Origin: JALOAD01 sp023228995 [NCBI: Candidatus Muiribacterium halophilum]
Lineage (GTDB): Bacteria; Muiribacteriota; Muiribacteriia; Muiribacteriales
Direction of reading: 5' to 3'
Assembly (NCBI GenBank): GCA_023228995.1
Contig: JALOAD010000049.1
Coordinates: forward strand, 1 to 23,748
DNA: 23,748 nt
Below are positions 1 to 6,626 of the stretch, one piece after another. The notes beneath the pieces were generated by a model that ran no database searches, had not been told where the DNA came from, and saw only the letters and a program-made list of their open reading frames with translations. Every line of letters begins with the position of its first letter. Position 1 is the first letter of the stretch. The position numbers and the translations under genes are program-made.

Positions 1-141
1 AAGGATGTAGAAAAGATATATCGGGAGGGACTTCCGATTACAAACGCAGAGCCAAAATAAGACTTTCTTTGGAAAGCACAGGCGATGAAGCGTTTAAAGA
101 GAAAACCTTAATTTAGGTTGGAAACACCAAATCTTTAGTTT
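1..141 (+). ncRNA. Possible 3' part of a group I intron interrupting the deoxynucleoside kinase gene
   Basis: This stretch is visibly less AT-rich than the genes around it and can fold into consecutive hairpins: 20-26 with 32-38, 63-67 with 72-76, 104-108 with 115-119, and alternatively 118-121 with 127-130. The kinase reading frame downstream is blocked by a TAG at 136-138, yet the kinase fragment lacks its N-terminal two thirds. A structured non-coding segment directly before a mid-gene start is what the 3' end of a group I intron would look like. I could not assign the P3/P7 core with certainty. A short open frame running in from the left ends at 60 and could be the tail of an intron-borne ORF. 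The alternative is simply a degraded upstream gene. Confidence 0.3.
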
Positions 142-405
142 GTGTGTAGTTCATTAATATATCTTCAGTGTAGTCCAGAAGTAGCAATCGAAAGAATAAA
201 CAAAAGAAACCGTGGAGAAGAAAGTGAAGTACCTCATGATTATTGGTATAGATTAAATGAAAAATATGAAACTTGGTTCAATGAATATGTAGTTTCACCT
301 AAAATCGTTATGAATGTTGATAATCTGGATATTCAAGATGAGTATGAAAGAAACACTTTTATCAAGAAAATAGAGAATAAAATCAAAGAGATTAAGTATA
401 TTTAA
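142..405 (+). CDS. Deoxynucleoside kinase, C-terminal part (3' exon or fragment)
   Basis: The 87 codons match the C-terminal third of the deoxynucleoside kinase family (dNMP synthesis from deoxynucleosides with ATP, cytoplasmic). Near the start is a beta strand IYLQCSPEVA followed by ERINKRNRGEE. This corresponds to the strand before the LID and the arginine-rich LID of this family, and a typical YxxLNEKYxxWF helix follows. The P-loop and substrate-binding N-terminal half are absent. The frame starts with a GTG at 142 just after an in-frame TAG (136-138), so this is unlikely to be a free-standing gene. It is probably the 3' exon of a gene split by an intron, or a remnant. The stop codon lies inside a strong terminator. 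The family is fairly sure; the exon interpretation is inference. Confidence 0.65.
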   Translation: MCSSLIYLQCSPEVAIERINKRNRGEESEVPHDYWYRLNEKYETWFNEYVVSPKIVMNVDNLDIQDEYERNTFIKKIENKIKEIKYI

Positions 406-416
406 TCTCTTTTTTA
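385..416 (+). terminator. Rho-independent terminator after the deoxynucleoside kinase
   Basis: A perfect 11-bp stem (385-395 with 402-412) with a 6-nt loop is followed by a T run. The stop codon of the kinase is in the right arm, so the hairpin closes the transcript directly behind the gene. Confidence 0.85.
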
Positions 417-434
417 ATTTTTAAATTTTCATTT

Positions 435-446
435 TTTATATATAAT
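435..446 (+). promoter_or_regulatory. Phage AT-box promoter (variant)
   Basis: TTTATATATAAT is a near match to the box TTTAATATATAA found before most transcription units in this window. It lies between the kinase terminator and the next rightward gene, 20 bases before the ATG at 467. Confidence 0.45.
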
Positions 447-466
447 AGAAATTGAAAAAAATTTCT

Positions 467-1447
467 ATGAAAATAAAGAAGTTTAGTCATTACAAACTCA
501 ATGAAACTCCTGATAATGTTAGAGTGATGTCGAAAGACAAAGGTCATGTAGTATATGTTGATTATCGTGATAATAAAGCGGCAAGACCTTTTGCTTGGTC
601 ACCAAAAGAAGAAAACGTTAATGGTATATCATTTACCGTAAGAGATGATAATAATAAATTGGTGATGGATGAATTGTGGCTTGGTGATTGGGAAGAAGGA
701 CATAGTGATGATTGTCCATTTATATCTGGCAATGGTGGTAAATTTTCATATGATAATTTAGTACATAAAGGTAGATTATTTTATGAAAATGGTCACGGTG
801 AACCTGTTAAAATCATATCTTTTTGGAGACCAGACGATATTTCAGATGAAGATTATAAGAAAATTATAGACGAATTAAGTGAAGCCACTGGTGAAGATTT
901 TTCAGATTGGTATGTTGATTTGATGGGTGGTGTAGATAACGATGGTCAAACTAAAGTAATACCAGCAAATAAATTCAAGTCTGGTTTTAAGATGGATCCG
1001 AAACAGATAGAAATTGCAGAATTATATGCTAAATTACACACAGCATCATATGATGCTAAACCAGCGATTATTGCAAGGCTTAAAGAACTTGGAGAAGATG
1101 TTGGTAAAATAAAAGGTTTCGGTTCTGATAAACAATGGCAAAAAGTCAAAGGTGCTAAATCATTAACAAGTGATAGAGAAATGACTCCAGCACAATGGAA
1201 TTTCCACACAAAACAAGAAAGCATAGAGATTAAGAAATTTAGTGAAATAAATGAATCACAAGATGGTGAATATATGACTAAATCAAATATACAAAATATA
1301 TTAAGGTCTGCTCAATATTTAGAAGAAAAATTCAATGATGAAACTGAATTTGAGGATTGGGTTAAAGATCACATCTCAAAAGTAGATATATATTTAACTG
1401 ATATACATAACTTCTATAAAAATGGTGGTGAAACAAAAAAAGATTAA
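467..1447 (+). CDS. Unknown protein with capsid-targeting-like leader and a second internal leader-like motif
   Basis: I do not recognise the family. A TTG start at 452 is possible, but the ATG at 467 gives MKIKKFSHYKLNE. That matches the leader shared by other genes here and ends in L-N-E, a plausible prohead-protease site. The body (about 25-130) is rich in W, D and G and contains a short IISFWRPDD segment. A linker and a helical segment follow. Around residues 255-263 (nucleotides 1229-1255) the motif IKKFSEINE repeats the leader, followed by about 60 mostly helical residues with a W(x)4HI pattern. The protein therefore looks like two leader-tagged modules in one chain. The next gene starts 2 bases after its stop, so the two are probably co-transcribed and translationally coupled. 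Confidence 0.8.
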   Translation: MKIKKFSHYKLNETPDNVRVMSKDKGHVVYVDYRDNKAARPFAWSPKEENVNGISFTVRDDNNKLVMDELWLGDWEEGHSDDCPFISGNGGKFSYDNLVHKGRLFYENGHGEPVKIISFWRPDDISDEDYKKIIDELSEATGEDFSDWYVDLMGGVDNDGQTKVIPANKFKSGFKMDPKQIEIAELYAKLHTASYDAKPAIIARLKELGEDVGKIKGFGSDKQWQKVKGAKSLTSDREMTPAQWNFHTKQESIEIKKFSEINESQDGEYMTKSNIQNILRSAQYLEEKFNDETEFEDWVKDHISKVDIYLTDIHNFYKNGGETKKD

Positions 1448-1449
1448 AT

Positions 1450-2343
1450 ATGAAAAAATATTTGAATTTTATTAACGAAAGTACAAGAGAAGATGAAGAA
1501 TTATTAAATCAAATAATTAATCTTCCGTATGAAGTTAGAAAAGAATTAAAAGAAGAATTAGAAGACATTAAAGACGAAAAAACTAATGAAGGTCTTGGTA
1601 GTCTTTTTTCTAAATTCAAGAATTTCTTATCAAAGAAAGCATTAGACTTCATTATCAATCTAAATGAAAAAGAAATTGATAAGAAGATTGAATTATTAAC
1701 AATATTAGATCCAACTGATTTATCTCCTGACGCATTAAGAGTTAATTCTGTTAGTGGTATTTATTTAGGTGGTGGTATTGATAAGACTAAACCTGATAGT
1801 GAATCAAAAGAATGGAGAGAAGAAGTTGAAGATTTCTTTGGTTCTAAAAATATAGTTTATGATTCAGAAATTGCCGAACTTGGTAGAACAGGCAAATTAA
1901 ACAAATCAAATTATAATAAACCTTTAATTTTCAACCCTATGAGGAATGAGTTGGTTAGAGAAGATCCTAACTGGGCAGAATATCATAGAATGTGGAGAGA
2001 AGGTGAATTTGATGATATTGAGCCAGGTAGTGAAGAAGAAGCAAAATGGGTTGATTGGTCAAAAATCACAAACACTGCAATTAACAGACCAGATAGATTA
2101 ATCATACAAGCGTGTGATACAAATTTAGTTTCACTAAATGCAGGTGCAGGTGGTGGAACATACGGTGAAATCGAATTAACAGCATATAGAAACCTTAACT
2201 TATTTATTTGGTTAAATGATGCTTGGACAATGAAAGACATATCTCCTTGGTTAATACCATCTATTACAAAGATAGTAAGAACAAAAGAAGAATTATTTGC
2301 TTTGTTGGATGCAATTAAAAATCATCCATCTAATAAAAATTAA
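1450..2343 (+). CDS. Nucleoside 2-deoxyribosyltransferase-like protein with capsid-targeting-like leader
   Basis: The first residues, MKKYLNFINE, fit the shared leader and end in I-N-E. A charged helical stretch (about 15-90) connects to an enzyme-like domain. That domain begins with IYLGGGID (around 104), a nucleotide-binding first strand, and later has GTYGEIELTAYRN (around 234). The latter matches the GTxxEIGxA signature carrying the catalytic glutamate in nucleoside 2-deoxyribosyltransferases, which swap bases between deoxyribonucleosides. The inserted W-rich segment (170-205) is unusual for the family. It sits 2 bases after the previous gene and 10 bases before a decayed deoxyribose-phosphate aldolase, so a nucleoside/deoxyribose salvage theme is plausible. 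Family assignment is by motif only; substrate unknown. Confidence 0.6.
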   Translation: MKKYLNFINESTREDEELLNQIINLPYEVRKELKEELEDIKDEKTNEGLGSLFSKFKNFLSKKALDFIINLNEKEIDKKIELLTILDPTDLSPDALRVNSVSGIYLGGGIDKTKPDSESKEWREEVEDFFGSKNIVYDSEIAELGRTGKLNKSNYNKPLIFNPMRNELVREDPNWAEYHRMWREGEFDDIEPGSEEEAKWVDWSKITNTAINRPDRLIIQACDTNLVSLNAGAGGGTYGEIELTAYRNLNLFIWLNDAWTMKDISPWLIPSITKIVRTKEELFALLDAIKNHPSNKN

Positions 2344-2353
2344 AAATAAAGAA

Positions 2354-2951
2354 ATGAAAGTATTAAAAACATACGAAGCGTTTATTGGTAAAGATGAAAA
2401 TCCAGATTTCAACCCTGAATTTCCGAAGAAAAAATTACTGAAACCAAGTCTATTGCTGGTCTTGTGACTGATGTTGATATGGTTCTAAATTATCAAAAGT
2501 TGAAAGATAATTGGATTGAAGGTGAGGAAGACTTAACACCTCTTTACCATTAGATATATATGAAGAATTGGTTGAAGAAGTTCGTGCTTTAACAGAGATT
2601 GCACACGAAAATGGTGCTATTCTTAAAGTTATCGTTGAGAGTGGATTACTAACAGAAAAACAAACTAAAGTAGCAATAGATATTTGTCTTGAAGCAGGTG
2701 CAGACTTTATTAAAACATCAACAGGTAAAGTAGATGTTGGTGCTGAACCAGATAAAGTTAAAGTTATGGCGGATACAATTAGTGGTTTTGGCTGGTTTAA
2801 TGGTTCAGATATGGAAATTAAAGCATCAGGTGGTGTAAGAACATTAGAAGATATTAAAACATATGAAGGTCTTGGTGTTACAAGATTTGGTATGGGATAT
2901 GGTTCAGTAGATAAACTGAATAATATTGATGGTGGTGATAGTACATATTAA
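2354..2951 (+). pseudogene. deoC: Deoxyribose-phosphate aldolase, frameshifted and N-terminally replaced
   Basis: The C-terminal two thirds of DeoC (cleaves deoxyribose-5-phosphate to glyceraldehyde-3-phosphate and acetaldehyde) are readable, but in three frames. Frame one, from the ATG at 2354, gives a leader-like start (MKVLKTYEAFIGKDE). Near 2420 the sense continues in a second frame (SIAGLVTDVDMVLNY, containing the conserved DMV aspartate). Between 2526 and 2551 it moves to a third frame running to 2951, with both active-site lysines visible: IKTSTG (Schiff base) and IKASGGVRT. The length is 598 bases, two short of a multiple of three, so two single-base losses explain everything. The family's N-terminal first third is missing and replaced by the leader. 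Sequencing error could explain the shifts but not the missing N-terminus. Confidence 0.75.
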
Positions 2952-2970
2952 AAATAATTAAATAGATATG

Positions 2971-2997
2971 AAAACTCCTAAATATTTAGGAGTTTTT
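2971..2997. terminator. Bidirectional terminator between deoC remnant and endonuclease
   Basis: A near-perfect palindrome (2971-2982 with 2985-2996) is flanked by A on the left and T on the right. It can end transcripts from both directions. The stop codon of the leftward endonuclease (2978-2980) lies in its left arm. Confidence 0.8.
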
Positions 2998-3790
2998 TTA
3001 TTTCTTCATATTCTTTATCAATAATCATAATATACATATATCCTTGTTTAATAGTTTCTCTTTTTTTAAGAATATTCAATTCTTTATATTTTTCATAATA
3101 ATAACTTGATTTTATTTCTATTATTAGGTTATATTTATCTATAAAGAAATCAGAATAATACACTTTATTTTTATTGTTTTTCTTATATTTTATTGTTTTT
3201 CCTTTGCTGATTAAAATATCATGCTCGTAACAAAAATCTAAAAAATCTTTTTCATATGTTCCTCTATAATACAAACCTGTTTCAGTGTGTTGTTTTATTT
3301 TTTTACCAGATTTTTGAGATTTTATAAATATGGCTTCATTTTGCATTGGGTTTTCAACACCATAATTTTCTAAACATGTACTTTTTTTCTTTTCTTTTAT
3401 TTCTTCGAGTTTGGATATATTATCTATACCGTATTTTTCTAAAACACCATCCAACATTTTTTTCTGATATTCTGTATCTTTTAACCTTTCACTCCTTTTT
3501 TCTTTAATTTCTTTTAATTTTGACGGATTATCAACACCATATTTTTTAATCATTTCTTTTTTATATTCAGGATTACTTAAATAATATGTACTACCATTCT
3601 TTTCCATCATTTCTTTTTGTTTTATCTTACCACAAGAACTGCAACAATAATATCCACCTTTTTCACATTGTATTCTATAATTCTGATATTTTATATTCTT
3701 TTCAATTCCACAAAATTTACATATTGCTATTACATTAGCTGTACTATTTTCACTTAAATCATTAACATCAATATTTATAATATCACCATA
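2978..3790 (-). CDS. 5'-truncated homing endonuclease, zinc finger plus PD-(D/E)XK-like nuclease
   Basis: From the first ATG (3610) the protein lacks its DNA-binding head, but the open frame continues in frame to 3790. The extra codons encode GDIINIDVNDLS and a zinc finger (CKFCG ... CCSSCG) that align with the first domain of the other four endonucleases here. Next come three xKYGVxN repeats (NUMOD-like DNA-binding modules). The C-terminus differs from its relatives: YSDFFIDKYNLIIEIKSSYYY has the D...ExK arrangement of a PD-(D/E)XK nuclease, and the GNAT-like tail is absent. Compared with relatives, about 20-25 N-terminal residues are missing: a stop at 3791-3793 lies inside a phage promoter box. 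Translation would need an ATT/ATA start or begin late at 3610, so the gene may be crippled. Confidence 0.7.
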   Translation of the reverse strand, partial: YGDIINIDVNDLSENSTANVIAICKFCGIEKNIKYQNYRIQCEKGGYYCCSSCGKIKQKEMMEKNGSTYYLSNPEYKKEMIKKYGVDNPSKLKEIKEKRSERLKDTEYQKKMLDGVLEKYGIDNISKLEEIKEKKKSTCLENYGVENPMQNEAIFIKSQKSGKKIKQHTETGLYYRGTYEKDFLDFCYEHDILISKGKTIKYKKNNKNKVYYSDFFIDKYNLIIEIKSSYYYEKYKELNILKKRETIKQGYMYIMIIDKEYEEIKKLLNI

Positions 3791-3802
3791 TTATATATTA
3801 AA
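3791..3802 (-). promoter_or_regulatory. Phage AT-box promoter, leftward
   Basis: A perfect reverse-strand TTTAATATATAA immediately before the truncated endonuclease frame. It forms a divergent pair with the rightward box at 3819-3830. Confidence 0.5.
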
Positions 3803-3818
3803 TTATTTTACTAAAATA

Positions 3819-3830
3819 TTTAATATATAA
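3819..3830 (+). promoter_or_regulatory. Phage AT-box promoter for the HAD-like gene
   Basis: Perfect TTTAATATATAA. The first ATG (3836) is only 5 bases downstream and the second (3851) 20 bases downstream, which favours the second as the start. Confidence 0.6.
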
Positions 3831-3850
3831 AAGAAATGAAATTTATTGTT

Positions 3851-4744
3851 ATGAGATTAAAAAAATATAATGATTTTTTATTGGAGAGAAAAAATAGACC
3901 TATAATGCGTTACTACGCTTTTGATATAGATGATAATTTATTAATTATGCCAACAGTTATTCATATGGAACATTTGGTTAATGGTGAATGGGTTTTAGAA
4001 GATGTTTCTACTGAGAAATTTGCAAAAGTTAGAACAGATAAAGAAAATTGGAGACCTCTAACAGATTTATCTAAGTTAGGTAATTTCGAGAAATCACCTA
4101 ATTTTCAAGAGGGACAAGAAGCATATTTAGAATTTAGAGATTATGGACCGAGAGGTCAAAACGCTTTTCTTGATGATATGAAAAAGGCAATCGAAACTAA
4201 GGCATTTGGACCAAGTTGGGACGATTTTATTAAGTGTTTAATGAATGGATCTATTTTCGCTATTATAACGGCAAGAGGTCACGAACCAGACACTATACGA
4301 GCAGGTGTTCAATATATCATTGATAATGTAATGACACAAGAACAAAGAGATGAAATGGCGGCTAATTTAACAGCATTTCAAGACTTATTTGTTCAGAATT
4401 TTGATATAATGAGAGAAATTAGTTTTGGTACTTTACTTTCAGCATATCTTGATAAGTGTGATTTCGTTGGTGTATCTTCACCAACATTCGCAGAAAAATA
4501 TGGTGGTTCTGTATTAAGCCCTGAAGAAGGAAAGAAAGCGGCACTTAATGAATTTATGGATAGAATTGATACTTATGGTAAAAAAGTTGGTGCTCAGGTA
4601 AGATTAGGATTTTCAGATGATGATGTAAGGACAGTAAATAGAGTAAAAGAATACTTTGGTGAGATGTCAGATGTTTATAAAGACATTATATTTAGTGTTT
4701 ATGATACATCAAACCCAGAAGAAACTATTAAAAATGTAATATAA
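3851..4744 (+). CDS. HAD-superfamily hydrolase-like protein with capsid-targeting-like leader
   Basis: The three HAD phosphatase motifs are present in order. AFDIDDNLL (about residues 22-30) gives the nucleophile/acid DxD pair. FAIITARGHEP (about 138-148) gives the motif II threonine. LGFSDDDVRTVNRV (about 252-265) gives the acidic motif IV. A substrate phosphatase or nucleotidase role is likely; the substrate is unknown. Start: an ATG at 3836 also exists, but 3851 gives MRLKKYNDFLLE. That aligns with the shared leader, ends in L-L-E, and leaves more room behind the promoter box. A large insert (about 35-135) between motifs I and II would be the cap. It is followed closely by the small ORF at 4750. 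Confidence 0.75.
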   Translation: MRLKKYNDFLLERKNRPIMRYYAFDIDDNLLIMPTVIHMEHLVNGEWVLEDVSTEKFAKVRTDKENWRPLTDLSKLGNFEKSPNFQEGQEAYLEFRDYGPRGQNAFLDDMKKAIETKAFGPSWDDFIKCLMNGSIFAIITARGHEPDTIRAGVQYIIDNVMTQEQRDEMAANLTAFQDLFVQNFDIMREISFGTLLSAYLDKCDFVGVSSPTFAEKYGGSVLSPEEGKKAALNEFMDRIDTYGKKVGAQVRLGFSDDDVRTVNRVKEYFGEMSDVYKDIIFSVYDTSNPEETIKNVI

Positions 4745-4749
4745 TAAAA

Positions 4750-5013
4750 ATGAATACGCTCATAGATACAAGCACGACACTAGTTAATGATGTTCGCCTG
4801 TATCTATTTGATGCAGGATTTAAAAGAAACTTATATAAAATTGAAGACTTCGATAACATGCGAGAGTATGTCGAAGTCTTTTTTCTTTGTAACAGAGCAG
4901 TAGATTATATCAAACAAGATATATACAATTCTGAATATTCCGACCTTTTAGAAATAAAAAAATACCGCCACAAGGACGGTATTTGTTCAGCTATAATAAC
5001 TTATATTGATTAG
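4750..5013 (+). CDS. Small orphan ORF containing terminator-like hairpins
   Basis: 87 codons, no recognisable family. It starts 5 bases after the HAD-like gene and ends in a 4-base tail-to-tail overlap with the next leftward gene. Its codons include CGC, CTC, ACG and CTG, which are rare in the neighbours, suggesting separate origin. Two strong inverted repeats lie inside the frame (4844-4853 with 4871-4880, followed by a T run; 4961-4967 with 4977-4983). Such structures are unusual within coding sequence, so the region could instead be an untranslated 3' region or encode a small RNA. Coding status is uncertain. Confidence 0.45.
   Translation: MNTLIDTSTTLVNDVRLYLFDAGFKRNLYKIEDFDNMREYVEVFFLCNRAVDYIKQDIYNSEYSDLLEIKKYRHKDGICSAIITYID
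4844..4886 (+). terminator. Terminator-like hairpin inside the 4750-5013 frame
   Basis: A perfect 10-bp stem, AAGACTTCGA with TCGAAGTCTT (4844-4853 and 4871-4880), can extend by a few inner pairs and is directly followed by a T-rich tract. It is positioned to end the transcript of the HAD-like gene. Confidence 0.55.
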
Positions 5014-5522
5014 TTGATTTTGAAAGCTTTTTCAACTCTAACTTTTTTTGCTCTAAAATCATAGTAGTTACCTATGATTTCTGAATCTTTTACAGTGAAA
5101 GTGTGACCTTTAACTGAAAGAATGTATGTACCTTTTGGAAACTGCTTAACGAAAGAACCAACAGTCATAGCAGAATATTTAGAACCTCTTTTGGTGTAAA
5201 GGTTTAATGTTTTTGTCACTGTATATTTGTCTCCCCAATATCTATCTGTTCTTGTACTTTCAACTTTAACAGGCTCCATAGTAATTTCTTTTACTGATTT
5301 GCCTAAAATTTCTGATTGTGATAAGAAACCGTGAAAATAAAAAGTCAAAACACCTTTACGGTTTCTACGGTTCATTTTTTCAGCACATAATTTGTGAGAT
5401 TGGTTATATGTAATATCGAAAGCTGAAGCGATTGCTCTTACTACACAGTCATTAGTTTCACTTGCGGCTAATTTAGAAGTTTTGTATCCTTTGATTGCTT
5501 TTGTAGTTGCTATATAATTCAT
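5010..5522 (-). CDS. Papain-like cysteine-peptidase-fold protein, likely early expressed
   Basis: 170 residues with the layout of small papain-like cysteine peptidases: ETNDCVVRAIASAF near residue 22-35 (candidate nucleophile Cys26 at the start of a helix), then GTYILSVKGHTFTVKDSEIIGNYYD near 131-155 (candidate catalytic His on a strand, with an acidic/Asn partner after it). Many C39/C1-like peptidases show C-x-V-x-A and G-H-F/x-V patterns of this kind. No leader resembling the head-targeted proteins and no signal peptide are seen. It is one of two genes preceded by a Bacteroidota-type promoter, so it is probably read by host RNA polymerase at the start of infection. A target (host or phage protein) cannot be deduced. 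Confidence 0.6.
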   Translation of the reverse strand: MNYIATTKAIKGYKTSKLAASETNDCVVRAIASAFDITYNQSHKLCAEKMNRRNRKGVLTFYFHGFLSQSEILGKSVKEITMEPVKVESTRTDRYWGDKYTVTKTLNLYTKRGSKYSAMTVGSFVKQFPKGTYILSVKGHTFTVKDSEIIGNYYDFRAKKVRVEKAFKIN

Positions 5523-5551
5523 ATTCGAGAGTTTTAAGTGTTTGTTAATTT

Positions 5552-5574
5552 GTTAATACAAATATACAGCAAAA
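5552..5574 (-). promoter_or_regulatory. Host-type (Bacteroidota) early promoter
   Basis: On the minus strand TATATTTG (5559-5566) is a perfect TAnnTTTG -7 element, preceded by TTTTGCTG and followed by TATTA. The same block, and the later 5'-UTR word CACTTAAAACT, precede the gene starting at 19884. A clear TTTG at -33 is not seen; that position reads TTT. Confidence 0.7.
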
Positions 5575-5592
5575 CCCAGAGAATAAAAAATA

Positions 5593-6102
5593 TTACATAA
5601 CAAAATTGATATTTAATTTATCACATTTTTTCTTTAATTCTTCAATTAATTTAGTGTCACCACCGTAGAAGATTTCTACAGTTTCAATATACTTTATAGG
5701 AATGTTTTTGTAGGATCTTAATTCTTCTTCATTACCATACCAATCCATATTAGCTTTATCCAAATCAGATAGTTCACCATATCTTTCCTCATAATCTATT
5801 TCTTGCTCACTATCAAATGAAAATGGTTCTAATTCATATTCATTTTCAATTATTTCTTTATCTAATATGAATCTAATATCTTTTGGTATATCGAATGCGA
5901 TAGAATCTTCATCATCGTTTGTTGTGAATGAAATATAACCATAATCATTGGCTATCAAGTCAGAAGAAGAATACTTATTGATAATATTCATTTCTTTTAC
6001 TTTTATTTCGCCACTATCAAGAATCTTTATAGCATTTTCTAAGGTTGTATAATGGTATAATTTTTCTACTGAATAATTTTCATATGATTTCAGGTGTTTC
6101 AT
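5593..6102 (-). CDS. ADP-ribosyltransferase-fold protein with leader-like N-terminus
   Basis: The N-terminus MKHLKSYENYSVE resembles the shared leader, though its last tripeptide is S-V-E rather than L/I-x-E. The body looks like the ART/Tpt1-DarT type of fold. LYHYTTLENAIKILDSGEI (15-33) has an H-Y-T motif I and the usual following helix. GYISFTT (55-61) is the second strand motif. EERYGELSDLD (105-115), then IKYIETVEIF (136-145), matches the conserved acidic 'E-R' and closing strand of small phage and bacterial ARTs. Such enzymes transfer ADP-ribose from NAD+ to protein, RNA or DNA. It is the last gene of a leftward operon, 4 bases behind its neighbour. Activity and target are inferred. Confidence 0.55.
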   Translation of the reverse strand: MKHLKSYENYSVEKLYHYTTLENAIKILDSGEIKVKEMNIINKYSSSDLIANDYGYISFTTNDDEDSIAFDIPKDIRFILDKEIIENEYELEPFSFDSEQEIDYEERYGELSDLDKANMDWYGNEEELRSYKNIPIKYIETVEIFYGGDTKLIEELKKKCDKLNINFVM

Positions 6103-6106
6103 TGTA

Positions 6107-6397
6107 TCATAAATTATTTCCTAAAAAAGACTCAAATGTCGTTTCCATATGTCTGACTTGTTTCTGTACTTTACCTAATATATCTATTAATTTTGATTTT
6201 GCTTCATCAATAGTGTCAGCGTATGCCTTTTCTTGCAATACTTTTTTCCAATAATATTTAATACTAAAAACAGATTTTGATTTTGTTTTTGTGTATTCTT
6301 TTTCTATAACTCCGAATATTTCAGGTTTACCTTCAACATTCATTGTCCATTTATCATCACCATCTTTATTAAAGATATATTTCTTCTCTATATTCAT
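6107..6397 (-). CDS. Hypothetical small protein in the leftward operon
   Basis: 96 residues, no family recognised. A beta-rich first half (KWTMNVEGKPEIFGVIEKEY, VFSIKYYWKK) is followed by a single helix (TIDEAKSKLIDILGKVQKQV). There is no leader motif, unlike the three other genes of the operon. Spacing is 4 bases to each neighbour, so it is certainly part of the same transcript as the kinase-like and ART-like genes. It could be a partner or immunity protein for one of them, which is speculation. Confidence 0.7.
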   Translation of the reverse strand: MNIEKKYIFNKDGDDKWTMNVEGKPEIFGVIEKEYTKTKSKSVFSIKYYWKKVLQEKAYADTIDEAKSKLIDILGKVQKQVRHMETTFESFLGNNL

Positions 6398-6401
6398 AAT
6401 T

Positions 6402-6626
6402 TTAATATACTTTTCTTTTTGCTAAATAATTTATACTCAATTTAACTTGTGGTAAAAGTTTTTCAATATATTCTTTATCAGCGCCAAATTCAATCATACT
6501 AATTAAATTTGTCATTGGACTTAATTTATTTCTAACATCCGCCACAACTTCATCAGGCGCATTTAAGTAATCACCTTGATAAGTATTATTTTCATCGTAT
6601 TCTTCAAATTTCTTTAAGTGTTTCAT
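6402..6626 (-). CDS. Small leader-bearing protein of the leftward operon
   Basis: 74 residues. MKHLKKFEEYDE at the start fits the shared leader, although the terminal tripeptide is Y-D-E. If this is cut off, about 60 residues remain, comparable with small T4 internal proteins. The remainder is mainly helical (DEVVADVRNKLSPMTNL, KEYIEKLLPQVKLSINYL). Its ATG overlaps the stop of the upstream kinase-like gene in an ATGA, so it is translationally coupled. No function can be assigned. Confidence 0.7.
   Translation of the reverse strand: MKHLKKFEEYDENNTYQGDYLNAPDEVVADVRNKLSPMTNLISMIEFGADKEYIEKLLPQVKLSINYLAKRKVY

Noticed and set aside
1-60. The tail of a protein gene entering from the left edge
   Set aside because: Only 19 codons are visible with no recognisable motif and unusual base composition; not reported as a gene, only mentioned with the possible intron.
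2568-2951. A short intact gene starting with TTG at 2568
   Set aside because: The sense of DeoC continues upstream in other frames and the TTG is internal to the domain, so this is the last piece of a broken gene.
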